Source of the DNA: CAWIVH01 sp963839475
GTDB taxonomy: Bacteria > Acidobacteriota > UBA6911
Direction of reading: 5' to 3'
Assembly (NCBI GenBank): GCA_963839475.1
Contig: CAWIVH010000021.1
Span: forward strand, 620,001 to 684,000
Length of the DNA: 64,000 bases
The notes beneath the pieces are model-generated. The model saw only the letters and a program-made list of their open reading frames with translations, had not been told where the DNA came from and did not search any database. This document shows positions 9,423 through 18,685 of this stretch, piece by piece. Every line of letters begins with the position of its first letter. Position 1 is the first letter of the stretch. Both the position numbers and the translations under genes were made by a program.

Positions 9423-9714
9423 CCTCGATCAGGTCTGCATTTTGTCCGGGAGTGTTTATTATCTATCGAGCAGCCGGCCCGCACCGGCAATACGCTTCAA
9501 GCTTGACTAAATCTTATGGATGCCGGTTCGAAAGTTCAAGCTTTTGATGGGTAAAACAGCATGATCCGCCTTTACAGCGGTGGGGCTACTGGGTATCTTT
9601 AAATTACGCGGGGCATTCTCTAGCCCCAGCAGAGTTTTCCTCTCTCAAAAGCGTCGAACATGGCTGGATCGTTCACGGAGGTTCAATCTGCCCGGTAGGG
9701 CAATGCGGAGAAAG

Positions 9715-10986
9715 ATGGCTGACAAACAGAAACTTGAGTTGGAAGACAATACCGTACTCACCGAGGACGACAGAACCATCCTGGACAGCGCGGAAGGTTT
9801 CCTGTCGGATGGTCTCGCATTAAAGCGATGGTTTGAGGCCACGCAGCAGAGCGGGTCCTTCGCTAATCGATTCGAATCGATGCACACCTACAATCGCTCG
9901 GACCGGAGTTTTGGATTTTTTGGCGAGGCTCCGCTGGACAAAGGCACGATGCCGGTTATGGGGTTGATCGACGACGTGTTCTATGATTTCCCAAAGGGCG
10001 CCGATACCGGTCGGGGCAAAGCCGTTGAAATCATGAAAGCGCAAATCCGGGAGTTCGTGCTGCACTACTTCCTGCGGATATCCGATTACCGCCAACCGGA
10101 GCGCGCTCCCGATCCCGAAGCTGAACAGGTTCCTTCATACCTGCGCCCTTTGAGCTGGCGCGCCGAGGCGGATATCCATCGCAGCGGGATGGAGTTTACC
10201 CAGAGATACTACAAATCCGCTGCCACCGGCAAAATCGGCAAATTTGAAGGTAATGAGGTCCGTGCCGTGGCTGATCTTCGCCATGTCGGATCGAAGTACA
10301 GCTGGATGATTCTCCAGCTCAAGATTTTTGATTTCACGATCACGGTTAAGCCGGCCGGCAACACCGGCCCTCAGGTGCAAATGCCCCTGAAGGAGGAAAG
10401 CTACCTCATCGTTACTCCAGATTTTATCACGGACAGGGAAAGTCCCGAGCCTGGGATTGCCGGGGAGTACGGATTCGGCTACGCATTCATCAAGAATCCC
10501 GGTCGAGGTCCGTTTGCCTATGGCCCGGGCGAATTCGAGGCAGCTTTTCAGACCATCAACTTCCGCGTGCTGGATACCGGCGAGGTTCGCGTGCGCATGC
10601 CATTTGTGTCCAACCGCCCGGACAAAATCATGAATTTTTCGCTGGATCCGGTGGATTGGGGACTGAATCTAGCGGATCGCCTTACCCTGGGAATAGGTTC
10701 TTCGCTGGTGAAGCCGATTCGCGCAGCGTGGCAGGAGTGGGCCGGGATGACCGGGCCGGCCGCCGATCCCGTGGTGGCTGGCATCAACGTAGCTGATTTC
10801 ATCAGCATGGGTCAATCCTCCAAACAGCTCAACATCACCCTGGACCAACTAAACCGCGGATTTCTTGTGCGCCACTCGCTGCAACACTACATGACGGTCT
10901 TCGGATCGCTGCGCACCTGGAGACAGATACCGGATTGGCGCTCAGAAAGCCTTCCCGAATGGGTTGTCGACGGCAACAGCTCCTAG
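9715..10986 (+). CDS. Hypothetical protein
   Basis: A 423-residue protein of unknown family, with no signal peptide or clear transmembrane segment. The start ATG 9715 has GGAG 4 nt upstream; an ATG at 9703 and an upstream extension to 9580 are less likely. The middle (about 150-340) is beta-rich with many aromatic residues (YSWMILQLKIFDFTITV, YLIVTPDFITDR, GYGFGYAFIKNPGRGPF). The C-terminal third has QHYMTVFGSLRTWRQIPDW. No catalytic motif is recognised. It converges with the ABC-F gene. Confidence 0.65.
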   Translation: MADKQKLELEDNTVLTEDDRTILDSAEGFLSDGLALKRWFEATQQSGSFANRFESMHTYNRSDRSFGFFGEAPLDKGTMPVMGLIDDVFYDFPKGADTGRGKAVEIMKAQIREFVLHYFLRISDYRQPERAPDPEAEQVPSYLRPLSWRAEADIHRSGMEFTQRYYKSAATGKIGKFEGNEVRAVADLRHVGSKYSWMILQLKIFDFTITVKPAGNTGPQVQMPLKEESYLIVTPDFITDRESPEPGIAGEYGFGYAFIKNPGRGPFAYGPGEFEAAFQTINFRVLDTGEVRVRMPFVSNRPDKIMNFSLDPVDWGLNLADRLTLGIGSSLVKPIRAAWQEWAGMTGPAADPVVAGINVADFISMGQSSKQLNITLDQLNRGFLVRHSLQHYMTVFGSLRTWRQIPDWRSESLPEWVVDGNSS

Positions 10987-11024
10987 CCGGCTGGCAGCCG
11001 GAATGCCGGCAACATTGCAGCCTT

Positions 11025-12662
11025 TTAATTGTGCACACCGGGAGCTTCGCGCCCGGTCTTGGTGCAGTATTCATCGTACGTCCCAGGATAAAGGAGGGGA
11101 TCGGTGTGATCGGTTCCCTTTCCGCCCAATTCCAGAACCCTATTGGCAAGCCCTCGAAGAAAAGTACGATCGTGGGATACGAACAGCATGGTTCCTTCGA
11201 AATGGCTGAGGGAAGAAACGAGCATTTCCTTGGTCGCAAGGTCGAGGTGGTTGGTAGGCTCATCCAGTACCAGGAAATTCGGCGGGTCGAAAAGCATTCG
11301 AGCCAAGACCAGGCGCGATTTTTCGCCACCCGATAAAATCCTGACCGGCTTCTCCACATCATCCCCGGAAAACTGGAAAGCCCCGAGAAGATTCCTGAGC
11401 GCTCCTATCGATTCCATGGGAAAATCCCGCTGAATCTGTTCCATCACGGTCAGCTCGGGATCGAGCAGGTCGAGCGACTGCTGTGCGAAATAGCCGAGCT
11501 TGAGGCTGGCCCCGAGCCGGACAGTGCCGGAATCGGGCGCCAGAGCGCCAACGACCATCTTTAGCAGCGTCGTTTTGCCGGCGCCATTTTTGCCCATCAC
11601 GCACCAGCGCTCCCCCCTGCGGATGAGAAAATCAAATCCGCGATAAATCACCCTCGGCCCGAAAGCCTTGCTGACAGACTCAAGGATCGCGACATCCTGG
11701 CCGGAGCGAGGCGGTTCCTTGAAATCAAAAGCTACAACCCGGCGCCTTTTGGGGAGCTCGATTTTTTCAATTTTGTCCAGGGCCTTTACCCGGCTTTGAA
11801 CCTGGGCGGCCTTGGCCGCATGCGCTTTAAACCTCTCGATAAAGCGGCTTTCCTTGGCCAGCATGGCCTGTTGTCTCGCATAGGCGGCTTCCCGATTGGC
11901 CTCTCTGAGCGCCCGCTCTCTTTCATAGTTATCGTAGTTCCCGGTATAGAGGAAGACCTCTCCACCGTCGATTTCCACAATCCGGTCCACCACGCGATTC
12001 ATAAAATCGCGATCATGGGAGGTCATGATTAGAGTGCACTTGGCATCTTTCAGGAAATGCTCGAGCCATAATATCGACTCGATATCCAAATGGTTCGTGG
12101 GTTCGTCCATTAGCAGCACATCAGGCTTGCCAAGAAGCACCTGGGCCATGGAAACACGCATCTTCCACCCCCCGGACAGATGCCCCACATCACCTTCAAT
12201 CTGGTCGTCCTCGAATCCGAGGCCATGCAGCACCTCCCGCGCCTGGGATTCCAGCGCGTACCCGCCGAGGCTTTCGTAACGGTGCTGGACCTCCCCGTAG
12301 CGTGTCAGGATGTCCTCCACCTCTGCCGCGCGGGACGGATCCGCCATTTCATGCTGCAGCTTCTCGATTTCGTGGTGCAGCTTTCCCAGTTCGCCGCTTC
12401 CGGCGATGGCCTCATCCAGGACGCTCCAACCTGACATCTCATCGACTTCCTGGCGGAAGTAGGCAATGCTCAGACGATTGGGGACCGAAACCGAACCTTC
12501 GTCGGGCTGTTCGGCGCCTGCAATAAGTCGGAAAAGCGTTGTCTTCCCGCTGCCATTGGGGCCGACCAGTCCCGCCTTTTCATTGGGATTGATCTGAAAA
12601 CTGATGTCGGTAAACAATATCTGCTTTCCGTATTGCTTGGCGACATTTGAAAAAACAATCAC
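11025..12662 (-). CDS. ABC-F family ATP-binding protein
   Basis: A 545-residue soluble ATPase with two ABC domains in one chain and no membrane segments. Domain 1 has Walker A GPNGSGKTTL (about 36), signature LSGGWKMR and Walker B VLLMDEPTNHLD; domain 2 has GKNGAGKTTL (about 355), LSGGEKSRLVLARML and FLVLDEPTNHLD. Between them lies the charged P-site tRNA-interaction linker (about 240-310, KESRFIERFKAHAAKAAQVQSR). This is the plan of ABC-F translation factors (EttA, Uup, YbiT, YkpA group), which act on the ribosome. It starts at GTG 12662 with AAGGA upstream. Sequence alone does not settle which subgroup it belongs to or whether it protects against antibiotics. Confidence 0.93.
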   Translation of the reverse strand: MIVFSNVAKQYGKQILFTDISFQINPNEKAGLVGPNGSGKTTLFRLIAGAEQPDEGSVSVPNRLSIAYFRQEVDEMSGWSVLDEAIAGSGELGKLHHEIEKLQHEMADPSRAAEVEDILTRYGEVQHRYESLGGYALESQAREVLHGLGFEDDQIEGDVGHLSGGWKMRVSMAQVLLGKPDVLLMDEPTNHLDIESILWLEHFLKDAKCTLIMTSHDRDFMNRVVDRIVEIDGGEVFLYTGNYDNYERERALREANREAAYARQQAMLAKESRFIERFKAHAAKAAQVQSRVKALDKIEKIELPKRRRVVAFDFKEPPRSGQDVAILESVSKAFGPRVIYRGFDFLIRRGERWCVMGKNGAGKTTLLKMVVGALAPDSGTVRLGASLKLGYFAQQSLDLLDPELTVMEQIQRDFPMESIGALRNLLGAFQFSGDDVEKPVRILSGGEKSRLVLARMLFDPPNFLVLDEPTNHLDLATKEMLVSSLSHFEGTMLFVSHDRTFLRGLANRVLELGGKGTDHTDPLLYPGTYDEYCTKTGREAPGVHN

Positions 12663-12762
12663 GGTTTTTTTCCTTTGAGCATTGCCAAAATGGAAAAGTC
12701 GGGCTGGCTACGATCGACAAATAAATTGAAATGACCGGCAGCGAGCGACGTAATTTAGCACG

Positions 12763-13572
12763 ATGGCTAGCGCATTGACCCGATTTATTTCTATTTTTAT
12801 CCCCATGCATCCTTTGCATCGCAGGATGAGCGGCGCTTCATTATGGCTGCTGGCAGCCATATTCGCGGTTGGCTCATGTTTTTCGGCAGAAAAACCTTCC
12901 GAAGGGGAGGCATTGCACGCCGATGTACTGGCGAAAACCGAAGAATATTTGTCGCGGCTGCAGGATCTGCTTCAACTGTATGAAAAAAATGAGGTGGGTG
13001 CGGCAAAGTTGCTGGAGCAGCGGAGCGAGCTGTTTAACCGGGGATTGATCTCGCGCGATCTCCTGAATGCCAATCGCCGCGCTCGCGACGAAGCCAAGGA
13101 TAAAGTCGACGAGACCCGGGCGCTCATAGTCTCCGCTCAAAAGCTGAGTTCTGAGGTCCGGCTTGCTATAGAAATGGAAAAGTCGCCGGCGAACGAACCT
13201 CCGGCACAAGAAACGGTTGTATTCTTCGCCGGCACCGCTCCCTGGGCGCTTTCCGAAACGGTCAAGGTAGAATCCTATTTCGTTTCGCATTTCGGAATAT
13301 CGCTTCCCGTAAGTGCGGTCGGCCAGACTGAATTGCACACGCGGATGGGCTTCAACCATCGCGAGGCGGTTGACGTCGCGCTCCACCCCGACAGCGTCGA
13401 AGGCCAGAACCTCCTGCAATACCTGAAATCGGCAGGATACCCCTTTATTGCGTTTCGCAATGCCGTGGCCGGCTCAGCGACAGGAGCCCACATTCACATC
13501 GGACGCCCATCGGTCCGATTGACCGCAAGTGCAAGGATGGACGCGGTTCCCTCGACCAAGGCATCATTTTAG
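12763..13572 (+). CDS. Secreted coiled-coil protein with M15/DUF882-like peptidase domain
   Basis: Up to 269 residues. A signal peptide is visible (MSGASLWLLAAIFAVGSCFS); the real start may be ATG 12805 or 12826 rather than 12763, because no clear SD decides it. Residues about 45-140 form a TolC-like alpha-helical coiled coil (LQDLLQLYEKNEVGAAKLLEQR, SRDLLNANRRARDEAKDKV). The C-terminal domain carries HREAVDVALHPDS, then GYPFIAFR and GAHIHIG. The H-x3-D-type and H-x-H spacing matches zinc ligands of Hedgehog/DD-peptidase fold enzymes (peptidase M15), which cut peptidoglycan side chains. Activity is inferred. A helical hairpin fused to such a domain suggests an anchoring or measuring role in the envelope. 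Confidence 0.72.
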   Translation: MASALTRFISIFIPMHPLHRRMSGASLWLLAAIFAVGSCFSAEKPSEGEALHADVLAKTEEYLSRLQDLLQLYEKNEVGAAKLLEQRSELFNRGLISRDLLNANRRARDEAKDKVDETRALIVSAQKLSSEVRLAIEMEKSPANEPPAQETVVFFAGTAPWALSETVKVESYFVSHFGISLPVSAVGQTELHTRMGFNHREAVDVALHPDSVEGQNLLQYLKSAGYPFIAFRNAVAGSATGAHIHIGRPSVRLTASARMDAVPSTKASF

Positions 13573-13676
13573 GCAAACGACGCAGGTCGTAACTCACCCC
13601 CATTCACAAAGACGGCAAAAAGGATGGACCCTCATCACATCGTGTATCCATCCTAAATTGGAGCCACTGCTTCTTA

Positions 13677-14231
13677 CTATGTCTTGGGAAAACAGGATGG
13701 AGGTGGAGGCTGATTGTCCTTGGTGCCCAGCCATTCGACGCCAAGGCCGGCACCGCGGCGAAGCAGCAATGCCAGTTGGCCCGTGTGGTGTTGAACATGG
13801 CGGAGGTTGTTCATGAGGAATTCACCTACACTGAGCTGATACCACCAAAATCCACAACGTTCGAGGGCTCGCTCATCCGTTAGCCGGCCAAATGTTTCGT
13901 CGCATTTTTGCAGACAGCGATCGGCATAGGTCAATAGCTGATTCTTGGTGAAATTTTTCTCAGGAGTGGTGACAACTCCGGCGAATTCCCGATAGTCGCC
14001 GGGAAGCAATTGTGCGTTTTTTTGGTGGAATTCTATTGCCCGGAATGACTTTTCATCGTCAGACAAATAGAAGTCGGCGTAGAAAAGCGCGTGGTATGCC
14101 AAGTGCCAAAAAGGCGAGCCCCCCGAGCGGTCATCCCATAAGGAATCCGGGCATGCCTCGATGGCGGACCTGAGCATCTGAATCGTAGCGGCAAACTGCC
14201 GGCCTAGCATCGTCTGCCAGTGGCTCCCCAT
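13677..14231 (-). CDS. DinB-family protein
   Basis: A 184-residue protein of the DinB/YfiT four-helix-bundle superfamily. Metal-ligand histidines appear in WHLAYHALFYADFYL near the N-terminus and in RHVQHHTGQLALLLR near the C-terminus. Members are divalent-metal-dependent enzymes, often thiol-transferases; some transfer glutathione, mycothiol or bacillithiol. ATG 14231 has GGGAGG 7 nt upstream and was preferred over a TTG at 14252. Together with the second DinB gene at 17363 and bshA at 1655 it is a plausible bacillithiol-dependent enzyme, which is inference from family and context only. Confidence 0.8.
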   Translation of the reverse strand: MGSHWQTMLGRQFAATIQMLRSAIEACPDSLWDDRSGGSPFWHLAYHALFYADFYLSDDEKSFRAIEFHQKNAQLLPGDYREFAGVVTTPEKNFTKNQLLTYADRCLQKCDETFGRLTDERALERCGFWWYQLSVGEFLMNNLRHVQHHTGQLALLLRRGAGLGVEWLGTKDNQPPPPSCFPKT

Positions 14232-14278
14232 GATCATACCTCCCAAAAGCAATAATTTCAGCCTGCCGTCCCAAACGA

Positions 14279-16489
14279 TCAGCGAGGGATGCCGGGAACC
14301 GCCGCAAGAAACCGGCGGGAATCGTCTCCATACAGTACTATCGCAGAGACGGGATCGTCCGAGGCGACTCGGATGTACCCATCTATTTGTGTGTACCCTG
14401 GCTCTTGCAGCAACTCGGAGAGCAACGCTGCATGCTGCCGGTAGGGCCCGAGTACAACAACGGCGGAGCGAAGGACTGTGCCGTCCGCCCCAACCATATC
14501 GAGAACCACACGCACGGATTTGTTGAGGTCATTCATCAATGAAACGCCGGTCCAATAGGAGATCCCGCCCAGGGCCCCTTGTGCCACCTGATTGAAGTGA
14601 AATTTGCTGTGGAGAGAAGTTGCCAGCTGGTAGCAGGAGGAGAGCGATCCGGACCCGTTCGACCATGAATAAGAAAGGTCCCCTCCGATCCTGCCGCTTC
14701 CACTGCGCACCCGTACGTAGCCCGCAGTTAGATTCCCGCCTGAAGGAAGTATCGACGCGTCCAGCAGAAACGAGGCTTGCCCGCCGACGGCAATGTCCTG
14801 TTCCAGGGTACCAATCAATCGGCCGTCAGAATCAGAGAGGTCAAGATATACCGGACCGGCGCTGCCATCCATTTTCGTGACTCGAACCACAGTCTGCCAC
14901 ATGCCCGATCCGGATGGTCCCGCAACGAAATGCGCACCGACCAGGATGGGTCCAGATGTATCTCCGGAAACAGCATAGGAATTCGCGGTGGAACCGAATC
15001 GATCCCTGTAGGTAGTCAGACCTGAAATTTTCGAGCAGGTATCGGATTTGATGGAGTTGGAGTTGTTGCACGTAACCCTCAGGCTGGCCGCTGACGCATA
15101 ATCCGGGAGAGACAGAATGCCGGAACCAGGTCCGAGATAAAAATCGCGCAGCCCCGCTCCAGCGATGAAAAACTCCGGCTCCGCCGCCAGGACACGACCT
15201 TCCTGGTCGAGAAGCTCCAGCCGGACCATGACGTCGTCATAGCCCAGATTGAGTAGCGTGATCTCCGTGCTATCTCCATTTTGAAGGCGAAGATCGGGGA
15301 ATACGAGCAGGCTGCTACCCGATTCCACACCAATGTTCCCGTCCAGTGCAGTTCCTGGTGCATCGCCTTCCAAAAACATGGCCTGCACGTCGCCTTCGTC
15401 GGAGTAGATCTCAATCCAGCCTAACTCGCCCGGACCCAGGATGGGCCGCCGGTCATCCTGATTCAAGCTGCGAAAGATTTCGCTCGGGTAGGCTGCAAAC
15501 TGCTGACCAGCAGAAAACCTATAGGTCACCGGGTTCTCGATACCGTCCCCGGCGATTAATGCGCCGCTGTAATTACGGGCGATGTAGGTCACACGAATCT
15601 CACGATTCGCCGGATTGGTCACGGCCAGCCCCGTATCGTTGGTGAAACGCGGCAGGTAGGACTTACCAGCCGGCTGGGAAACAAGACTATAGGGATTGGC
15701 GAAAAAGCTGGCCGCCGTGCGGGGCAGGTCGAACAAGACGCTGTTGATGGCACCGGTGGTATCTCGTTCGAGATCGTATTCGGCCTCTCCGTACGCGGGC
15801 TTCCCTGGTGCCACTTGGCCGTAATTGAACGACCAGTACATGCGAATCTTGTTTTGGAGAAAAATTGGGGTGATTATTCCCCCGCCTACCTGTGCATTCA
15901 GGCCGTCATACCATGCGTAAGGCATGGAAATGCAACCCCAGCACGCGCCGACATATCCATGCGCAAGATTCTGCTTGCCCCTGGGGAGGCGCAAATCGTA
16001 CAAAACGTAACTGCCATTGCCATCGATGAAACCATCGACGATAACCTTACCGTTACGGTCATAAAAGGAGAGCTGACTCGACTCGGCACCCTGGAAGCCT
16101 TTGCCAACAATCTGTCCCTGTTCGTCGAGCACATTCAACTCGACGTTGTTGTTTTTTCGTACCACGCCTGCGACCCGGACACGTACATATTGCCGGCCCT
16201 GGCTGTCCCGACCGGCCCGGCTCAAAAGATTCACATTTATGTTGACTACATCAAGACCCCAGAAAGGCTCGGTAATCGAAACGGTTGTGCTGAACGAGAC
16301 AAGCATGCTGAAAAATAGGGCATTCTCCCGCAGCGCCTGAGCGAATTCCTCAGAGGTGCTGTTCTCCAGACGCGGCATTGGCCGATCGTCAGCCACCAGG
16401 GCCCCGGCGGCAGCAAACGCCACGCAAAAGATGCAGAGGAATATGCGGTGCGGGATCCGCCTTATTGCCAGCCGCTCCTCGGTGAACAT
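14279..16489 (-). CDS. Large secreted beta-rich repeat protein
   Basis: A 736-residue exported protein. ATG 16489 has GAGG upstream. A signal peptide covers about the first 35 residues (IFLCIFCVAFAAAGALVA). The rest is beta-rich and contains several copies of an approximately 150-residue Ig-like or jelly-roll module with recurring endings (GYIRVASDDPVSAIVLYGD, GELGWIEIYSDEGDVQAMFLEGD, AGYVRVRSGSGRIGGDLSYS) and polar, Gly/Ser-rich loops. It resembles the 'IPT/TIG or Ig-like domain' surface proteins common in Acidobacteria. Two Cys pairs (ACWGC, CNNSNSIKSDTC) could form disulfides. Function unknown; probably cell-surface or extracellular. Confidence 0.75.
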   Translation of the reverse strand: MFTEERLAIRRIPHRIFLCIFCVAFAAAGALVADDRPMPRLENSTSEEFAQALRENALFFSMLVSFSTTVSITEPFWGLDVVNINVNLLSRAGRDSQGRQYVRVRVAGVVRKNNNVELNVLDEQGQIVGKGFQGAESSQLSFYDRNGKVIVDGFIDGNGSYVLYDLRLPRGKQNLAHGYVGACWGCISMPYAWYDGLNAQVGGGIITPIFLQNKIRMYWSFNYGQVAPGKPAYGEAEYDLERDTTGAINSVLFDLPRTAASFFANPYSLVSQPAGKSYLPRFTNDTGLAVTNPANREIRVTYIARNYSGALIAGDGIENPVTYRFSAGQQFAAYPSEIFRSLNQDDRRPILGPGELGWIEIYSDEGDVQAMFLEGDAPGTALDGNIGVESGSSLLVFPDLRLQNGDSTEITLLNLGYDDVMVRLELLDQEGRVLAAEPEFFIAGAGLRDFYLGPGSGILSLPDYASAASLRVTCNNSNSIKSDTCSKISGLTTYRDRFGSTANSYAVSGDTSGPILVGAHFVAGPSGSGMWQTVVRVTKMDGSAGPVYLDLSDSDGRLIGTLEQDIAVGGQASFLLDASILPSGGNLTAGYVRVRSGSGRIGGDLSYSWSNGSGSLSSCYQLATSLHSKFHFNQVAQGALGGISYWTGVSLMNDLNKSVRVVLDMVGADGTVLRSAVVVLGPYRQHAALLSELLQEPGYTQIDGYIRVASDDPVSAIVLYGDDSRRFLAAVPGIPR

Positions 16490-16666
16490 CGCGCACCTCA
16501 AAGAATCCGTTAAGTTAGATCGAATCCGGTGGTGAAAGTCTCAATAGGATGACGTACGTCGAAGAACAGAGGCTGCGGAAAAAGTCCGGTCCCACGGCAA
16601 GCAGCAAAGGCCCCGTTTCCGGCCGATCAGCATCGGGTCGGTATTGATCCTCAGCGGACACTGGCG

Positions 16667-17071
16667 TTAATGACCCATTCGTACTATTTCGTCCCACTCT
16701 TCCCTGCTGACTGGAGAGACGGCGATGCGCTGGATCTTGAGAAAGGCCATTCCCGACAGCCTTTGGTTCTCCCTCATGGCGGCCAGTGGCACCGGTTTCT
16801 TGAAAAAGGCACCCGGCTCCATATCCACCACCATCATTTTCCGCTCACAGTCCTTGGGATCCGGATAGGGATCTGACAAGACCTTCGCCGTCCCGATTAC
16901 GGCTTTATCGGGCGCCGTATGATAGATGAGAGCCTTATCACCTTTTTTGAAACTGCGGAGATGCTTTTGGGCCAAGCTGCCCGCTATGCCATCCCACACG
17001 GTCTTCTTGTCTTTCAGCAAATCACCAAATCCATACGATTTGGGATCCGCTAGCAACAGCCAATGATTCAC
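16667..17071 (-). CDS. EVE domain-containing protein
   Basis: A 134-residue single-domain protein. NHWLLLADPKSYGFGDL, then WDGIAGSLAQKHLRSFKKGDKALIYHT and AVIGTAKVLSDPYPDP match the PUA-like EVE domain, which binds modified bases such as 5-hydroxymethylcytosine or methylated bases in human THYN1 and in restriction systems. The start is GTG 17071 with GGGAG 6 nt upstream; a 35-residue extension to 17176 is spurious. No restriction enzyme is adjacent, so a house-keeping role in nucleic acid metabolism is more likely than defence. Confidence 0.88.
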   Translation of the reverse strand: MNHWLLLADPKSYGFGDLLKDKKTVWDGIAGSLAQKHLRSFKKGDKALIYHTAPDKAVIGTAKVLSDPYPDPKDCERKMMVVDMEPGAFFKKPVPLAAMRENQRLSGMAFLKIQRIAVSPVSREEWDEIVRMGH

Positions 17072-17362
17072 ATCAGACTCCCGATGCTGAATTGGGCGAG
17101 ATTTAGGCCCCGCAAATTGCGTTGTTGACGAACTGCACTTCTTCCCTATGGTACTCAACGGGAGCTCTAAAGGCAAAAGAGACGTTGGATTTGTACGGAC
17201 GGCGCGAAGTGTGCGCTGGGGCAGATATCGAAATCAGGGAGTGCGGCCGGCCCAATCTGTACCGGGATTAGAACCGGCCGGTCTGGCCTCGCTGTGATAC
17301 ATTGATCTCACGCCGCTCGAACCTGCATCATTCGGGCTGCAACAATCCAAAGGAGGCGTCCA

Positions 17363-17836
17363 ATGACCCATGAAAGCATGAAGCAGACTCTCAAGAGCAT
17401 GAGGGATTATTTTAACCGTTCGACACGGCCGCTCGCCGAGGAGCACTCCAGCTTTGCCCCACAGGAGGGACTCTATACGGTGGCTGGCCTGGTCGCCCAT
17501 GTTGCTCAAACGATCGAATGGTTCTATGAAGGGGCTTTTGCCAATGAATGGCGTATGGATTTCGAGGTTATGGACAAGGAGGTTCGAGGAATGACGAGCC
17601 TCGCGCAAGCACGCGTCTGGTTCGATCGTGCCATAGAAAAGGCTCTCTATGAGACTGAAAAACACAGCGAAGAGGAATGGGCAAGCCTCTTTCCGCCCAA
17701 TCCCATTATGGGAGAGGTCCCGCGCTTCTCGATCCTTGAAGGGGTGATGGACCACACCGCTCATCACCGTGGTGCTCTCACCGTGTATCAACGTCTGTTG
17801 GGGCTCAAGCCTCCCATGCCGTATATGGAGGGCTGA
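17363..17836 (+). CDS. DinB-family protein
   Basis: A 157-residue DinB/DUF664-like four-helix protein. Metal-ligand candidates are the His in LVAHVAQTIEWFYEG near residue 46 and the histidines of DHTAHHRGALTVYQRLLGLKPP at the C-terminus, the classical DinB signature. ATG 17363 follows AAAGGAGG. Probably a metal-dependent thiol-transferase or hydrolase, as for the DinB gene at 13677; the two are not close copies. The gene stands alone and is preceded by a 290-nt non-coding stretch. Confidence 0.85.
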   Translation: MTHESMKQTLKSMRDYFNRSTRPLAEEHSSFAPQEGLYTVAGLVAHVAQTIEWFYEGAFANEWRMDFEVMDKEVRGMTSLAQARVWFDRAIEKALYETEKHSEEEWASLFPPNPIMGEVPRFSILEGVMDHTAHHRGALTVYQRLLGLKPPMPYMEG

Positions 17837-18044
17837 AAAAGCGTCTGCCGAGTCGGTTCTCACGCCGTGAAGGATGTGCGAATACCCTGCCGCTTCCGTC
17901 TCGGCAGTGGAAGTAGACTTAGCCTGGGGGAAACAGCCCGCTGGTTGTTTAGGGGCGGAGGTGGCGTCCCATAGTGGACGATTTCCGCAACTGAGCGGGA
18001 TCTTCAGTATCAGTATTGAGGACTTCTCTGGAGTGCTTGCTGAA

Positions 18045-18284
18045 TCAAGCTACATCCAGCATTTTGTTTGCGTAGTCTCTCCCTGAAGTCGGTGGGGGCA
18101 AAGGCTTATTATCCTTTTTATAGATCTCGATCACTTCTTCCACAATCGAGCACAATTCCCCAAAAACCTGCTTTTCATCGTCTCCATGGCAGCCCCCATA
18201 AATCAGACCCGGACAGCTTCCAACAAAGCACTGGTCTTCCTCCGACCATTCGACTATTTTTACGTACTTTGCGCTTTCCTTCAT
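18045..18284 (-). CDS. hicB: HicB-family antitoxin
   Basis: A 79-residue protein with the partial RNase H fold of HicB antitoxins: KYVKIVEWSEEDQCFVGSCPGL followed by GDDEKQVFGELCSIVEEVIEIYKKDNKPLPPP. HicB binds and neutralises the HicA mRNA interferase and usually represses the operon. The start codon overlaps the stop of the frameshifted hicA just upstream (ATGA at 18281-18284), which is normal hicAB organisation. There is no long C-terminal DNA-binding domain, so operator binding would need another partner. Confidence 0.85.
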   Translation of the reverse strand: MKESAKYVKIVEWSEEDQCFVGSCPGLIYGGCHGDDEKQVFGELCSIVEEVIEIYKKDNKPLPPPTSGRDYANKMLDVA

Positions 18285-18479
18285 TTTTTCGATTCCTCAA
18301 TAGCTAATCGGACTGCTGTCTCCTGGTATGCGTGTGCATCATCTCCATCTTTTCCGGAAATTGTCACTGGCCTGGAAACCTTCGGGTGCACAAAATTACG
18401 GTGGCTTCCCCTTCCTCCGCGATCAACAAAGCCGGCAGCCTTTAAGTCCGTGTATCAGCTCCCTTATTTTTCGCGGCAT
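18281..18479 (-). pseudogene. hicA: hicA toxin gene with a 1-nt frameshift
   Basis: Read on the minus strand, ATG 18479 gives MPRKIRELI, and after a one-base shift the sequence continues as DLKAAGFVDRGGRGSHRNF, then VHPKVSRPVTISGKDGDDAH, ending IEESKK with a TGA that overlaps hicB. This is a complete HicA (double-stranded RNA-binding-like mRNA interferase) with its catalytic His in GSHRNF. The shift lies between about 18439 and 18456; the span is 199 nt, i.e. 66 codons plus one. Either the toxin is inactivated in this genome or one base is a sequencing error. Each half is too short to be noticed as an ORF. Confidence 0.8.
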
Positions 18480-18488
18480 AGCCTAAGA

Positions 18489-18617
18489 TCACTTTTGTCT
18501 TACAACGCCTTTTAACCATACATCGAGATCATCTATGGTCAATTTTTGTATTTTATCCCACGATGGATTTCTAAACCAGGAGCCTGGAAGGTTTTGCAGA
18601 CATTCACGGATGGTCAT
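18489..18617 (-). CDS. Short ORF upstream of hicAB
   Basis: A 42-codon frame: MTIRECLQNLPGSWFRNPSW, then DKIQKLTIDDLDVWLKGV. The start ATG 18617 directly follows GGAGGA (spacing unusually short), and a TATAAT hexamer lies on the same strand at 18632-18637. It ends 9 nt before the hicA start, so it would be the first gene of the hicAB operon. The composition looks protein-like (regular charge pattern), but I do not recognise it. It could also be a leader or chance frame. Confidence 0.4.
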   Translation of the reverse strand: MTIRECLQNLPGSWFRNPSWDKIQKLTIDDLDVWLKGVVRQK

Positions 18618-18685
18618 TCCTCCGAAAAGCCATTATAGGGGATAACTGCTTTGGAGGCCACTGCTTCGGCATAATCAGGCAGGCG

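Noticed and set aside
12874..13419. 181-codon minus-strand frame
   Set aside because: Antisense to the secreted M15-like protein, which has a signal peptide and zinc-ligand motifs.
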